A stretch of DNA of 7,490 nt from assembly GCA_947259185.1 (NCBI GenBank), contig CAMYKT010000053.1, positions 1 to 7,490 of the forward strand, in the 5' to 3' direction. The first letter of the stretch is position 1. Each line of letters opens with the position of its first letter. Positions 1-5,411 of this stretch are shown here, piece by piece. The position numbers and the translations under genes were made by a program. This DNA comes from an uncultured Methanobacteriaceae archaeon (GTDB lineage: Archaea; Methanobacteriota; Methanobacteria; Methanobacteriales; Methanobacteriaceae). The notes under the pieces were generated by a model that worked only from the letters and a program-made list of their open reading frames with translations, was not told the DNA's origin and did not search any database.

Positions 1-1
1 A

Positions 2-115
2 GTTGAACCATCAGCAGCAACCGTACCCATGCAAAAAACCGGAACACCACTAGCCGTAGCCGCACTCGGAATACTATCCCTCATAGGAGGAGTAGCCTAC
101 AGCAAACTCAGATAA
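2..115 (+). CDS. C-terminal tail of a cell-surface (adhesin-like) protein, partial at the left edge
   Basis: The only frame open from the left edge runs 37 codons to a TAA at 113-115; the start lies outside the window. The peptide has the three-part layout of a surface anchoring signal: a T-V-P-M-Q-K-T-G-T-P-L-A motif (bases 20-55), about 15 hydrophobic residues rich in Ala, Leu, Ile and Gly, and a short basic end (K-L-R). The same motif ends the 747-residue surface protein at 2987-5230, with Glu in place of Lys, which is the main reason to call this a secreted wall or membrane protein. Codon use is unusual: nearly every codon ends in A, C or G (acc, gcc, ctc, gta) and only one of 37 ends in T, unlike the T-rich third positions of the 747-residue gene. 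The type of passenger domain cannot be seen from here. Confidence 0.75.
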   Translation, partial: VEPSAATVPMQKTGTPLAVAALGILSLIGGVAYSKLR

Positions 116-127
116 AAAAAACTACCC

Positions 128-145
128 TTTTATTTTTCTTTTTTT
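128..145 (+). terminator. T-rich transcription terminator of the upstream surface-protein gene
   Basis: Thirteen bases after the stop codon, 16 of 18 bases are T on the plus strand, interrupted by one A and one C. Archaeal RNA polymerase terminates at such U-rich tracts without needing a hairpin, and no convincing stem precedes it. Confidence 0.6.
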
Positions 146-221
146 ATGAAATTAGGCCTGAATTTAGTTTTTTATAATTTAATTTATCTTAATTTTAAAT
201 TCAAACCTAGAGAACCTGATT

Positions 222-241
222 AAAGTAAAAAAAATAGAAAA
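222..241 (-). terminator. T-rich terminator downstream of the RNase J gene
   Basis: On the minus strand, about 40-60 nt past the RNase J stop, the sequence is a nearly pure T tract (plus-strand A-run with A8 at 227-234). It matches the U-rich termination signal of archaea. With the tract at 128-145 it ends the two convergent genes; the bases between the tracts hold no credible gene. Confidence 0.5.
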
Positions 242-279
242 TAATTTTATTTTTAAGATTAGTTCCAATTAATCCCGGA

Positions 280-1632
280 TTATTTTTTTTCTTTATTAAA
301 AACCTGGGCCTGGCCATTACGTAATAGATGGATGTTGTGACCTAATCTGTAGCCCTCTTCTTCTGCCAGTTCAGCATAAGCAGTCAACATTCCCAGGTTC
401 CCATGAGAAGGTATCAGGTGTTGGGGTTGTAGCATTCTTAAGAAGTCACGGTGATCTTCCCTTCCTGCATGGCCAGATACATGAGCATTGGTGAATATGC
501 GAGCACCCTTGCCTTTCAATCTACGCTCCATAAGGTTACGGTTGGCTTTATTGAGAGGATTGGGAATTATTGGTGCAGATATAATAATGTTATCTCCTTT
601 TTGTACTTCAAAAAGAGTTTTATCATTTGCAATTCGAGGTAAAAGTGCATCTGGTTCACCCTGGTGTCCGGTGGTTACCAGAACAAAATCTGATCTTTTT
701 TCGTTGGCCCTGGCTAGAGCCCGGTTAATGGCCTTGGGACTACCATAAACACTGGCATTTTCTGGTATTTTAAGTAATCCCATGTTTTCAGCCAGGCTGC
801 AGTATCTCTCCATGGATCTTCCTAAAAGCAGGAGCTGTCTGTTGCTTTTAGAAGCTATATTACAGATAGCCTGAATCCTTTCAATATGAGAGGCGAAGGT
901 GGTGATTATTATTCCATCATCTTCTTTTAAGGGTTGTTCCATGATGTCCTCTAAAACTATCCGGGCTATTTTTTCAGAATGAGTTTTAACCTGGTCAGGC
1001 TCTGCAGCACGGGTAGCGTCGATTATTGCTGCTAGTACACCCTTTTCTCCCAGTTCCCTGAACCGCTGGTAGTCTGGTGGTGGGGAAATGGTCTGATGGT
1101 TATCAAACTTGAAATCATTAGAATATACAATTACTCCTTCTGAGGTATGCAGGACCGGAGTAACCGTTTGAGGTATACTGTGGGTGGTGTGCACAAATTC
1201 CAGAGTTATTTCGGGAGAAATCTGACATTTCTCGCCAGAATTCAATACCTGAAGGGGGTTATCAAATTTAAATTTCCGCTCTCCTTTAATGGTTCTTTCT
1301 ATTAAGGCCATGGTGTAAGGAGTGGCTATTAAAGGAGCATCATATCTATGGGCCAGTTTAGCCACTGCCCCAATGTGATCCAGGTGCCCGTGGGTAAATA
1401 CAATGGCTTTAACCTTACCGTCTACATCTTTCATGAGGGTATCATCCGGTATGACCCCTCTTTCAATTAAATCCAGACTATGCATTTTCTCTATATAGGT
1501 ATCTTCATGAATATGAAGCCGGTCCAGATGGATTCCCATATCAAATATTACAATATCCTTTCCCACCTTCACTGCGGACATGTTTTTTCCTACCTCTTCA
1601 TATCCTCCGATGGCTATTATTTCAGTACTCAT
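280..1632 (-). CDS. rnj: Ribonuclease J, archaeal type (metallo-beta-lactamase/beta-CASP 5'-3' exoribonuclease)
   Basis: A 450-residue cytoplasmic zinc ribonuclease expected to degrade or process RNA from the 5' end. The metallo-beta-lactamase signature H-G-H-L-D-H is at residues 81-86, a further metal-ligand region (T-T-H-S-I-P) at 149-154 with H151, and the Asp ligand in S-N-D-F at 171-174 (D173). The beta-CASP region follows: A-I-I-D-A-T-R at 202-208, T-F-A-S-H-I-E-R at 245-252, H-V-S-G-H-A at 384-389 and P-S-H-G at 408-411. About 450 residues is the normal archaeal length; the long C-terminal extension of bacterial RNase J is absent. The start is fixed by an AAGGAGA ribosome-binding site six bases upstream. 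The gene stands alone, convergent with the gene to its left and divergent from the hydrolase gene. As I recall, euryarchaeal rnj genes often sit among mevalonate and prenyl-synthase genes; those are not adjacent here, so this could be a second paralogue. Confidence 0.93.
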   Translation of the reverse strand: MSTEIIAIGGYEEVGKNMSAVKVGKDIVIFDMGIHLDRLHIHEDTYIEKMHSLDLIERGVIPDDTLMKDVDGKVKAIVFTHGHLDHIGAVAKLAHRYDAPLIATPYTMALIERTIKGERKFKFDNPLQVLNSGEKCQISPEITLEFVHTTHSIPQTVTPVLHTSEGVIVYSNDFKFDNHQTISPPPDYQRFRELGEKGVLAAIIDATRAAEPDQVKTHSEKIARIVLEDIMEQPLKEDDGIIITTFASHIERIQAICNIASKSNRQLLLLGRSMERYCSLAENMGLLKIPENASVYGSPKAINRALARANEKRSDFVLVTTGHQGEPDALLPRIANDKTLFEVQKGDNIIISAPIIPNPLNKANRNLMERRLKGKGARIFTNAHVSGHAGREDHRDFLRMLQPQHLIPSHGNLGMLTAYAELAEEEGYRLGHNIHLLRNGQAQVFNKEKK

Positions 1633-1638
1633 ATATTA

Positions 1639-1645
1639 TCTCCTT
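1639..1645 (-). promoter_or_regulatory. Shine-Dalgarno site of the RNase J gene
   Basis: On the minus strand AAGGAGA lies six bases before the ATG at 1632. It settles the start codon and shows that this gene is transcribed with a leader, unlike several neighbours that appear leaderless. Confidence 0.8.
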
Positions 1646-1666
1646 AATTATCTTTATTCTTGATAA

Positions 1667-1690
1667 AAAGTAGTAAATTTTTACTACTTT
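1667..1690. promoter_or_regulatory. Perfect 11-bp inverted repeat near the predicted rnj transcription start: candidate operator
   Basis: The arms AAAGTAGTAAA (1667-1677) and TTTACTACTTT (1680-1690) are exact reverse complements separated by TT. The dyad lies 35-58 nt upstream of the RNase J start codon. With the TATA-like box at 1703-1712, the expected transcription start, about 25 nt downstream, falls inside the dyad. That is a usual place for a repressor-binding site. A 5'-UTR hairpin is the alternative reading. Confidence 0.45.
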
Positions 1691-1702
1691 AGAATATTAA
1701 TG

Positions 1703-1712
1703 TTTAAATAAA
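1703..1712 (-). promoter_or_regulatory. TATA-like box for the RNase J gene
   Basis: The minus strand reads TTTATTTAAA, a reasonable archaeal TATA box, with its centre about 75 nt upstream of the ATG. This predicts a leader of roughly 50 nt that carries the Shine-Dalgarno site and part of the dyad. The surroundings are AT-rich, so other matches exist. Confidence 0.35.
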
Positions 1713-1954
1713 TCTTTTAAGAATTTTAATGCTTTTAAATAGCTATTAATCAGTAGTAAGGAAAAAAAAGATTTTATGATATTAATTAATGAATTTCCAT
1801 TTTTTATTAAAAAATGAATCTATAATATTATTATTAAATTCATTAATTTCCTGCATAAGGCAAGTGGCAAAATGTTTTTTATATCTTTTAAGATTAAAAA
1901 AGTTAAATCTAATTTTAAATTATTTACTCTTAATAATCTCACTTATCTTTTTAA

Positions 1955-1983
1955 AAAAGGCCAAAAACTATTAAAGGCCTTTT
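1955..1983. repeat. Inverted repeat with 8-bp arms, terminator-like hairpin
   Basis: AAAAGGCC (1955-1962) and GGCCTTTT (1976-1983) are exact complements around a 13-nt loop. The GGCC core followed by four T on the plus strand, or by T-runs on the minus strand, resembles an intrinsic terminator able to work in either direction. No obvious gene ends into it, so it may belong to an unannotated transcript. Confidence 0.5.
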
Positions 1984-2002
1984 CCCCTTACTAATTTGTA
2001 GC

Positions 2003-2036
2003 AATTGATTTCGTTTAAATGCTTCTTGAATCAATT
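2003..2036. repeat. Inverted repeat with 8-bp AT-rich arms
   Basis: AATTGATT (2003-2010) and AATCAATT (2029-2036) pair exactly around an 18-nt loop. It is the second of three consecutive dyads in this gap. As a hairpin it would be weak, and chance is possible in DNA this AT-rich. Confidence 0.3.
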
Positions 2037-2057
2037 AACATACAAAAATAGCTACTG

Positions 2058-2087
2058 GAACTGATATATTAAATTCTATTTCAGTTC
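2058..2087. repeat. Inverted repeat with 7-bp arms upstream of the hydrolase promoter
   Basis: GAACTGA (2058-2064) and TCAGTTC (2081-2087) pair exactly around a 16-nt AT-rich loop. One more outward G-T pair is possible. The right arm ends about 30 nt upstream of the TATA box at 2118-2126, where an activator or repressor site could lie. Confidence 0.35.
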
Positions 2088-2117
2088 TCTTCTACTTCTT
2101 ATTTCACTATGTAATCA

Positions 2118-2126
2118 CATATATAG
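2118..2126 (+). promoter_or_regulatory. TATA box of the alpha/beta hydrolase gene
   Basis: CATATATAG is the clearest TATA-type match in the gap. Its centre is about 30 nt before the GTG at 2152. Transcription would start at about 2146-2150, giving a leader of only a few bases. This agrees with the lack of a Shine-Dalgarno sequence and suggests a leaderless or nearly leaderless mRNA. Confidence 0.55.
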
Positions 2127-2151
2127 TTTGGGTATGGATAAATAATGGATA

Positions 2152-2895
2152 GTGAATAAAATGGCATCAAAAAAGAAGTTAGTTTTAATATCTATTCTGG
2201 GATTATTCCTGTTAGCCGGAGCAGGGTTTAGTATTTATGTGGCTGATTATTATCCAGCAGATAATGAAGCTATAGCAGCACTTAATTCCAATGAAAAATA
2301 TGAGGTAATTAATAGTGATAATAGCATTACCTTTAATCCACGTGCCAGTAATAGTTCACGGGGTGTTATATTTTATCCAGGAGGAAAGGTTGAAGCAGAA
2401 GCATACAGTGTAATGGCTGCAGGGCTAGCAGAAAATGGTCATACCACCATAATAGCCAAAATGCCTTTTAATCTGGCATTTTTTGGGGCTAACCGGGCTG
2501 ATGATATTATAGAGGATCATCCAGAGATAAGTTCCTGGGTGATGATGGGTCACTCCCTGGGTGGAGTATTTGCCTCAGATTATGCAGTTAATAATCCGGA
2601 TAAGATAGAGGGAGTTATATATTTAGCAGCCTATCCCTCTTTGGATGCTTACCCTACATCATTAAAAGGACTTTCACTGAGAGGATCAGAAGATGGTTTA
2701 ACTACGGCTCAGGATCTGGAGGATAATAAATCAAAATTTCCCGCAAATACTAGTTTCATGGTAATTGAAGGAGGTAATCATTATCAATTTGGTAATTATG
2801 GGATCCAGGAAGGAGATAATAATGCCACCATCACCAGGGAAGAACAGCAAAAACAGGCCCTTGAATTTATACTGAAGTTTTTGAAAAGCCTTTAA
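2152..2895 (+). CDS. Membrane-anchored or secreted alpha/beta hydrolase
   Basis: A 247-residue protein of the alpha/beta hydrolase fold (similar to the Abhydrolase_5 group), predicted to hydrolyse an ester or related bond outside the membrane; the substrate is unknown. A basic start (K7-K9) and a hydrophobic segment at about 10-31 form a signal anchor or signal peptide. The fold then shows a strand with Y-P-G-G at 75-78 (probable oxyanion loop), the nucleophile elbow G-H-S-L-G-G with S135, the acid in G-S-E-D-G with D181, and the catalytic His in G-G-N-H with H210. The triad is complete. No ribosome-binding site is evident. GTG at 2152 and ATG at 2161 (three codons later) are both possible starts; the TATA position suits either, with a leader of about 3-15 nt. 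It is monocistronic, divergent from rnj and convergent with the surface-protein gene. My impression, not tested, is that such anchored hydrolases are more familiar from Firmicutes. Confidence 0.82.
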   Translation: MNKMASKKKLVLISILGLFLLAGAGFSIYVADYYPADNEAIAALNSNEKYEVINSDNSITFNPRASNSSRGVIFYPGGKVEAEAYSVMAAGLAENGHTTIIAKMPFNLAFFGANRADDIIEDHPEISSWVMMGHSLGGVFASDYAVNNPDKIEGVIYLAAYPSLDAYPTSLKGLSLRGSEDGLTTAQDLEDNKSKFPANTSFMVIEGGNHYQFGNYGIQEGDNNATITREEQQKQALEFILKFLKSL

Positions 2896-2959
2896 AAAAA
2901 ATAATTAGCCTTCTGGTTTTAAAATATTAAAAAATAGATTTTAATTGCATCTAAAAATT

Positions 2960-2982
2960 AAAAAAAAGGGATTTTAATCCCT
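2960..2982 (-). terminator. Hairpin plus T8 terminator of the 747-residue surface-protein gene
   Basis: On the minus strand, four bases after the TAA stop at 2987-2989, the sequence forms a stem AGGGATT/AATCCCT (arms at 2967-2973 and 2976-2982) followed directly by eight T (plus-strand A-run 2960-2967). This is a bacterial-style intrinsic terminator layout. The stem core is probably AGGGA/TCCCT with a 6-nt loop. The convergent hydrolase gene has no comparable T tract before it. Confidence 0.65.
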
Positions 2983-2986
2983 AAAA

Positions 2987-5230
2987 TTATTTCTTTTTCC
3001 AAAATGCACCGGCAAGTACTGCTAAGATTCCAGCAAGTAGTGGAGCTAACGGAGTTCCAGTTTCCTGCATGGGCACAGTTCCAGCATGGGCACTGCTTAA
3101 CACCTCTAAGGTTGCCTCAGCAACTGATGCCTGGTAGCATTCAAATCCTTCAAATACTGCACTTATGGTGTAAGTTCCTGCATTCTGAGTTATGGTGTAT
3201 AATAAAGTGGCTACGCCCGCTGCATTGGTTAAGGCAGATCCCACATATACTCCATTCACATAGAAGTCAATGTTTTGACCAGGTAGAGGTATTCCATCCT
3301 CATCAGTTAGAGTAGCTCTTAGAGTAACCTGATCCCCTTTACTTCCTTTGACATTATCCAAAGTTAGTATGGTGGGGTAGGTATCCGGAGTCACGTTTAA
3401 AGTAGAATTAGCATCTACTGCTGCGTATTCACTGTCTCCTTCGAATAGAGCATTGATGTTATAGGTTCCCAGTGGTAAAGGATCAAATATTCCCCGGGCT
3501 ATACCCTGAGCATTGGTAACACCTTCAGTTTCCGGATTAATCGAAAACTTAATGGTTCTACCAGCTAAAGGATTACCCTCCAGATCAGTTAACTTGGCAG
3601 TGACAATAGGTTTACCTAACGGACAAATAGTCACATTTTCTACTGTAATTAATGCTTTAGAAAATTCAACATCCAGATTGGCGTAGTCTGTTGAAGCCAT
3701 ATAACATTCGTATCCTTCAAATACTGCTTTAGTTATATATTGTCCCTTAGTTTGAGTAATTATGTATTCTAAAGTGGCTAATCCCTCTGAGTTAGTTATG
3801 GCCGATCCAGCGAGTGTATCATCCACATAGAAGTCAATGGTCTTTCCTTCCAGGGGTATTCCCTCCTCATCAGTAAGAGTTGCCTTTAAAAGAACACTTT
3901 GGCCTTGATTACCCTGTACATTGTCCAGAGTTAGTATGGTTGGGAATTCATCAGGAGTCACGTTTAAAGTAGAATTAACTGTTGCAGCTTCAAACTCGCC
4001 GTCTCCTTCAAATAGAGCATTGATGTTATAGGTTCCCAGTGGTAAAGGATCAAATATCCCCAGAGCTATACCCTGAGCATTGGTGACACCTTCAGTTTCC
4101 GGATTAATAGAAAACTTAATGGTTCTACCAGATAAAGGATTACCCTCCAGATCAGTTAACTTGGCAGTGACAATAGGTTTACCTAACGGACAAATAGTCA
4201 CACCATCTACTGTAAGTACAACTCCATTAAACTCAACATCCAGTTCACCTTCACCTTCTGCACCACGGAAACATCCTTCAGTTTCAAATTCTGCAGTGAT
4301 GGTATATTTTCCCTGGGTCTGGGTTATAGTGTAGGCCAGAGTGGCAACTCCCTGGGGATTGGTTAGGGCAGATCCCACATATACTCCATTTACATAGAAA
4401 TTCACTGTTTTTCCTGCAATAGGTGAACTGTCTTCCTCTTTGGTCAAGGTGGCACTCAAAATTACCTCATCGCCCTGGTTACCTGCTACATTTAATACAG
4501 CTATTTCAGTATCAAATTGTCTTACCAGAATGTTGAAGTCAGTTTGGGAATATTCATAAATCTCGTCTCCGGCAAACCAGGCCAGTACATTATAGCGGCA
4601 TTCATCGGGCCCACTAAAGGGACATTTAGGCAGGCCGCCAACAATAACATATTCTGCCCAGCCATCCTCATCGGTGGTGGCATTGGCACACAATGTTTGT
4701 GGGTTATTTATATCCACATTGGTAACCCAGCAGAAGGTAATTGTTTTTCCCTCCAACGGTGTTCCTTCGACATTTTCAGTTAGCCTTGCACGTAAAGTGA
4801 TGTCAGTCTTAGGACAAACCCTTACGTTATCAGCTATTAAACTGGTTGGGGTTCCTTCTACTTTTACACAATTAGCACTACTAAGAGCCAGTATTCCTGC
4901 AGGAGTATATACAAAGTGCCAGTAACCCTTATATCCCGGAGGACAGTTACTTAAATCTGATTTTTCTCTTCCCTGTTGGCCCCAGTTAACTGTGCTGCAA
5001 TTTGACAGAGTTAAAGTTGCATTGGTTGCATTGGCGGGTGGTCCTTCCACATCAAAGTGGAGTACTGGTGAAGGGCTATCCCTTTTGTTGACGCAAATTT
5101 CGGTTCCAGGAGTGTTATTGAATTGTACACATAATTGTTCTTCACAGGAATCATCAGTAGCACTTACTGCTCCCATCAACAAAAGGGCTAGTATGAAGGT
5201 TGCACTCAATATAATCGCTTGTTTTTTCAT
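2987..5230 (-). CDS. Secreted Ig-like-repeat surface protein (adhesin-like) with C-terminal anchoring signal
   Basis: A 747-residue exported protein. Residues 1-24 form a signal peptide (M-K-K, hydrophobic core, probable cleavage after V-S-A). A Cys-rich N-terminal region (25-126) is followed by an Ig-like module (about 127-236) and then an A-B-A-B-A series: A at 237-335, B at 336-425, A at 426-524, B at 525-614, A at 615-712. A modules carry the G-S-A-x-T-N...G-x-A-T-L-x-Y signature typical of Big_3-like bacterial Ig folds; B modules carry V-T-I-C-P-L-G-K-P. The end has T-V-P-M-Q-E-T-G-T-P-L-A (718-729), a hydrophobic stretch to about 744 and K-K-K. Ten N-glycosylation sequons (N38, N67, N70, N77, N183, N419, N423, N532, N608, N612) and 16 Cys in the mature part suggest a glycosylated, possibly disulfide-braced stalk. 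The likely role is adhesion or wall structure; the ligand is unknown. The start is set by a very strong ribosome-binding site. Confidence 0.87.
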   Translation of the reverse strand: MKKQAIILSATFILALLLMGAVSATDDSCEEQLCVQFNNTPGTEICVNKRDSPSPVLHFDVEGPPANATNATLTLSNCSTVNWGQQGREKSDLSNCPPGYKGYWHFVYTPAGILALSSANCVKVEGTPTSLIADNVRVCPKTDITLRARLTENVEGTPLEGKTITFCWVTNVDINNPQTLCANATTDEDGWAEYVIVGGLPKCPFSGPDECRYNVLAWFAGDEIYEYSQTDFNILVRQFDTEIAVLNVAGNQGDEVILSATLTKEEDSSPIAGKTVNFYVNGVYVGSALTNPQGVATLAYTITQTQGKYTITAEFETEGCFRGAEGEGELDVEFNGVVLTVDGVTICPLGKPIVTAKLTDLEGNPLSGRTIKFSINPETEGVTNAQGIALGIFDPLPLGTYNINALFEGDGEFEAATVNSTLNVTPDEFPTILTLDNVQGNQGQSVLLKATLTDEEGIPLEGKTIDFYVDDTLAGSAITNSEGLATLEYIITQTKGQYITKAVFEGYECYMASTDYANLDVEFSKALITVENVTICPLGKPIVTAKLTDLEGNPLAGRTIKFSINPETEGVTNAQGIARGIFDPLPLGTYNINALFEGDSEYAAVDANSTLNVTPDTYPTILTLDNVKGSKGDQVTLRATLTDEDGIPLPGQNIDFYVNGVYVGSALTNAAGVATLLYTITQNAGTYTISAVFEGFECYQASVAEATLEVLSSAHAGTVPMQETGTPLAPLLAGILAVLAGAFWKKK
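3434..3635 (-). repeat. Near-identical B-module block, copy 1
   Basis: By eye this 202-nt stretch differs from 4001-4202 at only seven positions (about 96% identical), whereas flanking sequence at both ends diverges quickly. It encodes most of the second B module (roughly residues 532-599), from V-T-I-C-P-L-G-K-P through F-E-G-D. Recent duplication or gene conversion is the likely cause. Confidence 0.85.
4001..4202 (-). repeat. Near-identical B-module block, copy 2
   Basis: Partner of 3434-3635, offset by exactly 567 nt, encoding the first B module (roughly residues 343-410). Visible residue differences between the copies include Ser/Ala after G-N-P-L, Leu/Arg after G-I-A and Gly/Ser after E-G-D. 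Confidence 0.85.
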
Positions 5231-5234
5231 ATTT

Positions 5235-5245
5235 TCACCTCCTTT
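5235..5245 (-). promoter_or_regulatory. Very strong Shine-Dalgarno site of the surface-protein gene
   Basis: The minus strand reads AAAGGAGGTGA, almost fully complementary to the 3' end of 16S rRNA, with the GGAGG core seven bases before the ATG. It is the strongest ribosome-binding site in the window and implies high translation of the surface protein. Just upstream, CGCTAAAAGCG (5247-5257) could form a small 4-bp hairpin in the leader. Confidence 0.85.
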
Positions 5246-5273
5246 ACGCTTTTAGCGAATCATGTTTCTAAAC

Positions 5274-5282
5274 TAATATAAA
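5274..5282 (-). promoter_or_regulatory. TATA box of the surface-protein gene
   Basis: The minus strand reads TTTATATTA, close to the archaeal TATA consensus, with its centre about 48 nt before the start codon. This predicts transcription from about 5250-5255 and a leader of roughly 20-25 nt that contains the Shine-Dalgarno site. Confidence 0.55.
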
Positions 5283-5389
5283 CTTAGTATTACAATTACT
5301 ATTATGAACATTGTAGCATATTAAGTTATCTAAGGTTATAAAATATAAAAATGACCAGAATATTCAATTAATATTAAAAATATTTTAAA

Positions 5390-5411
5390 AATATAAGAAT
5401 ATTCTTATATT
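5390..5411. promoter_or_regulatory. 22-nt perfect palindrome, candidate operator or structural dyad
   Basis: AATATAAGAAT (5390-5400) is followed directly by its exact reverse complement ATTCTTATATT (5401-5411). The core GAATATTC recurs at 5358-5365, and the half-site ATATAAGAAT recurs at 5490-5499. It lies about 110 nt upstream of the surface-gene TATA box. Its composition is AT-rich, so chance cannot be excluded, but a gapless 11+11 match plus repeated half-sites suggests a regulator-binding cluster. Confidence 0.4.

Larger units (their letters stand above)
1633..2151. other. 519-nt AT-rich intergenic region between divergent genes
   Basis: It holds the control region of RNase J on the left and the hydrolase promoter on the right. 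In the middle there are three separate inverted repeats (1955-1983, 2003-2036, 2058-2087). An open frame at 1789-1974 would encode 61 residues made almost only of Leu, Ile, Lys, Asn and Phe. I see no ribosome-binding site for it and no recognisable domain, and such composition is what AT-rich non-coding DNA yields, so I do not call it a gene. No tRNA or known riboswitch was recognised. Confidence 0.6.
3095..4522 (-). repeat. In-frame tandem array of A+B Ig-like modules, 567-nt period
   Basis: Matching landmarks recur at exactly 567 nt (189 residues): GATCC in the A modules at 3237, 3804 and 4371, and TGACAATAGG in the B modules at 3601 and 4168. Units are 3956-4522 (A+B), 3389-3955 (A+B) and 3095-3388 (A only). 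No insertion or deletion has disturbed the register. Similarity is uneven: B copies are almost identical, A copies clearly diverged. Confidence 0.85.

Noticed and set aside
146..223. Short 25-codon frame starting with ATG after the left-edge terminator
   Set aside because: It begins inside or just after a terminator, has no ribosome-binding site and ends quickly in AT-rich sequence.
451..748. Two plus-strand open frames opposite RNase J
   Set aside because: They overlap a full-length, motif-complete RNase J on the other strand and show no protein-family features.
1789..1974. 61-codon open frame on the plus strand encoding a Leu/Ile/Lys-rich peptide
   Set aside because: No ribosome-binding site, composition expected from AT-rich DNA, no domain, and its stop lies inside the 1955-1983 hairpin. 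A small membrane protein cannot be fully excluded.
2987..3094. C-terminus as a PGF-CTERM or PEF-CTERM archaeosortase signal
   Set aside because: The tripeptides P-G-F and P-E-F are absent; the motif here is P-M-Q-x-T-G-T-P, so those families do not fit.
3095..4522. Regularly spaced near-identical repeats as a possible CRISPR or mobile element
   Set aside because: The period is 567 nt, in frame and coding throughout; there are no short repeats with unique spacers, terminal inverted repeats or target duplications.
3004..5255. Several plus-strand open frames (for example 3004-3315, 4080-4334, 4517-4783, 4674-4925, 4992-5255)
   Set aside because: All lie opposite the repeat-containing surface-protein gene, which has a signal peptide, a strong ribosome-binding site and coherent domains; these are antisense shadows.
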